A stretch of DNA of 11,092 bases, taken from positions 206,359-217,450 of the forward strand of contig MU646784.1 of NCBI GenBank assembly GCA_026770585.1, in the 5' to 3' direction. Source of the stretch: Baffinella frigidus. Lineage: Eukaryota > Cryptophyceae > Cryptomonadales > Baffinellaceae. Both the position numbers and the translations under genes were made by a program. Under the pieces are notes generated by a model, which was not told where the DNA came from, did no database searches, and worked only from the letters and a program-made list of their open reading frames with translations. Positions 10,395 through 11,092 of the stretch are shown here, one piece after another (within the stretch, counting starts at the first letter, position 1; every line of letters starts with the position of its first letter).

Positions 10395-11092
10395 TCCTTT
10401 AGGTCCCTTAGGTTTTGATTTCTCCCAACATAGCCCAACGACACGCCCTTCCGTAGAAAGGATCTGCAGAGAAAGCATTTTTGCTTTTGGATCGCGTTTA
10501 CCTCCTCTAAGTCCTTGAGGTGCTTCGAGCTCCCAACATAGGTGGACACTGGAAATTGTTCTGTAGAAAGGCGATGCTTCCTTTCAGATCACATTAGCCC
10601 CCCCTGTACAGAGGATCGCGGTAACCGGCTAAAGAATATCCTCAATCCTTTAGGTCCTTTAGGTTTTAATTTCTCCCAACATATGCCAACGACACGCCTT
10701 TCCGTAGAAAGGACTGCAGAGAAAGCATTTTCGCTTTCGGATCGCGTTTAGCTCTCCAGTGCAGAGGCTCGTGAAGAGGGGATACAGGGTGGTTCTCTTG
10801 GGGTGTTTGAGGAGTGCCAAATGGCAGCACGCTCGCGGACACACCGAACCCAAGTCAGCCTTTATGAGGCTCATGGTATCCCATGGTTGAAGTATAGAAG
10901 CTCCAGCGGATACCCCACAAGGTGAGAGGGATTATGTGGGGGATGAGGTGAGATCAGTCACACACCAAATATGAAAGGAGATATCCTTTAGGTTAGGTTT
11001 AGGTCCTTTAGGTTTTAAATGCTCCCAACATATGCCAACGACACGCCGTTCCGTAGAAGGGATCTGCAGAGAAAGCATTTTTGCTCTCGGAT
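10395..11092 (+). repeat. repeat D, copy 2, with three internal D1 subunits
   Basis: D1 subunits lie at 10395-10500, 10646-10750 and 10984-11092, the last cut by the window end. Each has TTTAGGTCC, TCTCCCAACATA or GCTCCCAACATA, CGACACGCC, CCGTAGAA and TCTGCAGAGAAAGCATTTT or close variants. D2 with its extension is at 10511-10645, and a third block at 10851-10925; both match D copy 1 in inverted, collinear order. On the minus strand D1 copies 1 and 3 read KCFLCRS(F/L)LR(K/N)GVSL; copy 2 lost one base. The stop/indel pattern makes a present-day gene unlikely. Confidence 0.7.

Noticed and set aside
1-11092. CRISPR array or bacterial operon
   Set aside because: Repeats lack unique uniform spacers, no cas-like genes or ribosome-binding sites occur, and exon-type AG/GT borders point to a eukaryote.

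Overview
The window looks like subtelomeric or interstitial-telomere-type nuclear DNA of a eukaryote whose telomeres are of the TTTAGGG type. That fits many green algae, plants and some other protists. The evidence is eight perfect CCCTAAA units at 1046-1101, kilobases of 7-bp variants of that unit, short exon-like segments bounded by AG and GT, and small TA-flanked inverted-repeat elements. I cannot name the species. I see no intact multi-exon gene, rRNA, tRNA or CRISPR array. Most long open frames are 7-bp arrays read as protein (7 aa per 21 bp) and are not genes.

Layout. 1-5700: C-rich heptamer arrays (CCCTACA, CCCTAAA, CCCCAAA, CCCGAAA, CCCGATA), with a short G-rich stretch of opposite polarity at 1-141. 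Embedded in the arrays are GC-rich islands of 15-75 bp that read as exon fragments. Most are preceded by ...CAG, many are followed by GT, and most exist in two to four copies. Several copy pairs differ mainly at third codon positions (856/1151/1549; 2525/2884; 3243/3531; 4087/4252; later 6957/7197), so the ancestors were probably translated. No copy set makes a complete gene. Together they look like duplicated and decaying exons whose introns are, or were replaced by, telomere-like arrays.

5700-7260: fewer heptamers, several hairpins, one good exon candidate (6235-6318) followed by a TCCC-rich GT-AG intron, and a tandem duplication carrying two copies of a putative last exon (6957-7007 and 7197-7247, both ending in TGA). 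A dispersed repeat called here J (441-534 and 2781-2874 forward; 4593-4752, 6048-6120 and about 6463-6573 reversed) links this part to the left part.

7260-9490: a nest of small foldback elements. Family A (about 101 bp, ends TCCCTTAAGTGGCCA, TA target duplications; four copies plus a solo end), family B (about 115 bp, ends AGGGGTACCNCGCTCAT) and family C (99 bp). Two inverted A copies bracket a 1-kb block holding B, C and a copy of a roughly 570-bp repeat, D.

9490-11092: a second, inverted and partly rearranged D copy (10395-11092, running off the window), a 59-bp direct repeat shared with 8852-8910, a 92-bp foldback (9866-9957) and three exact-spaced 22-bp tandem repeats (10042-10107).

All calls rest on reading the sequence by eye. 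No database search was possible.
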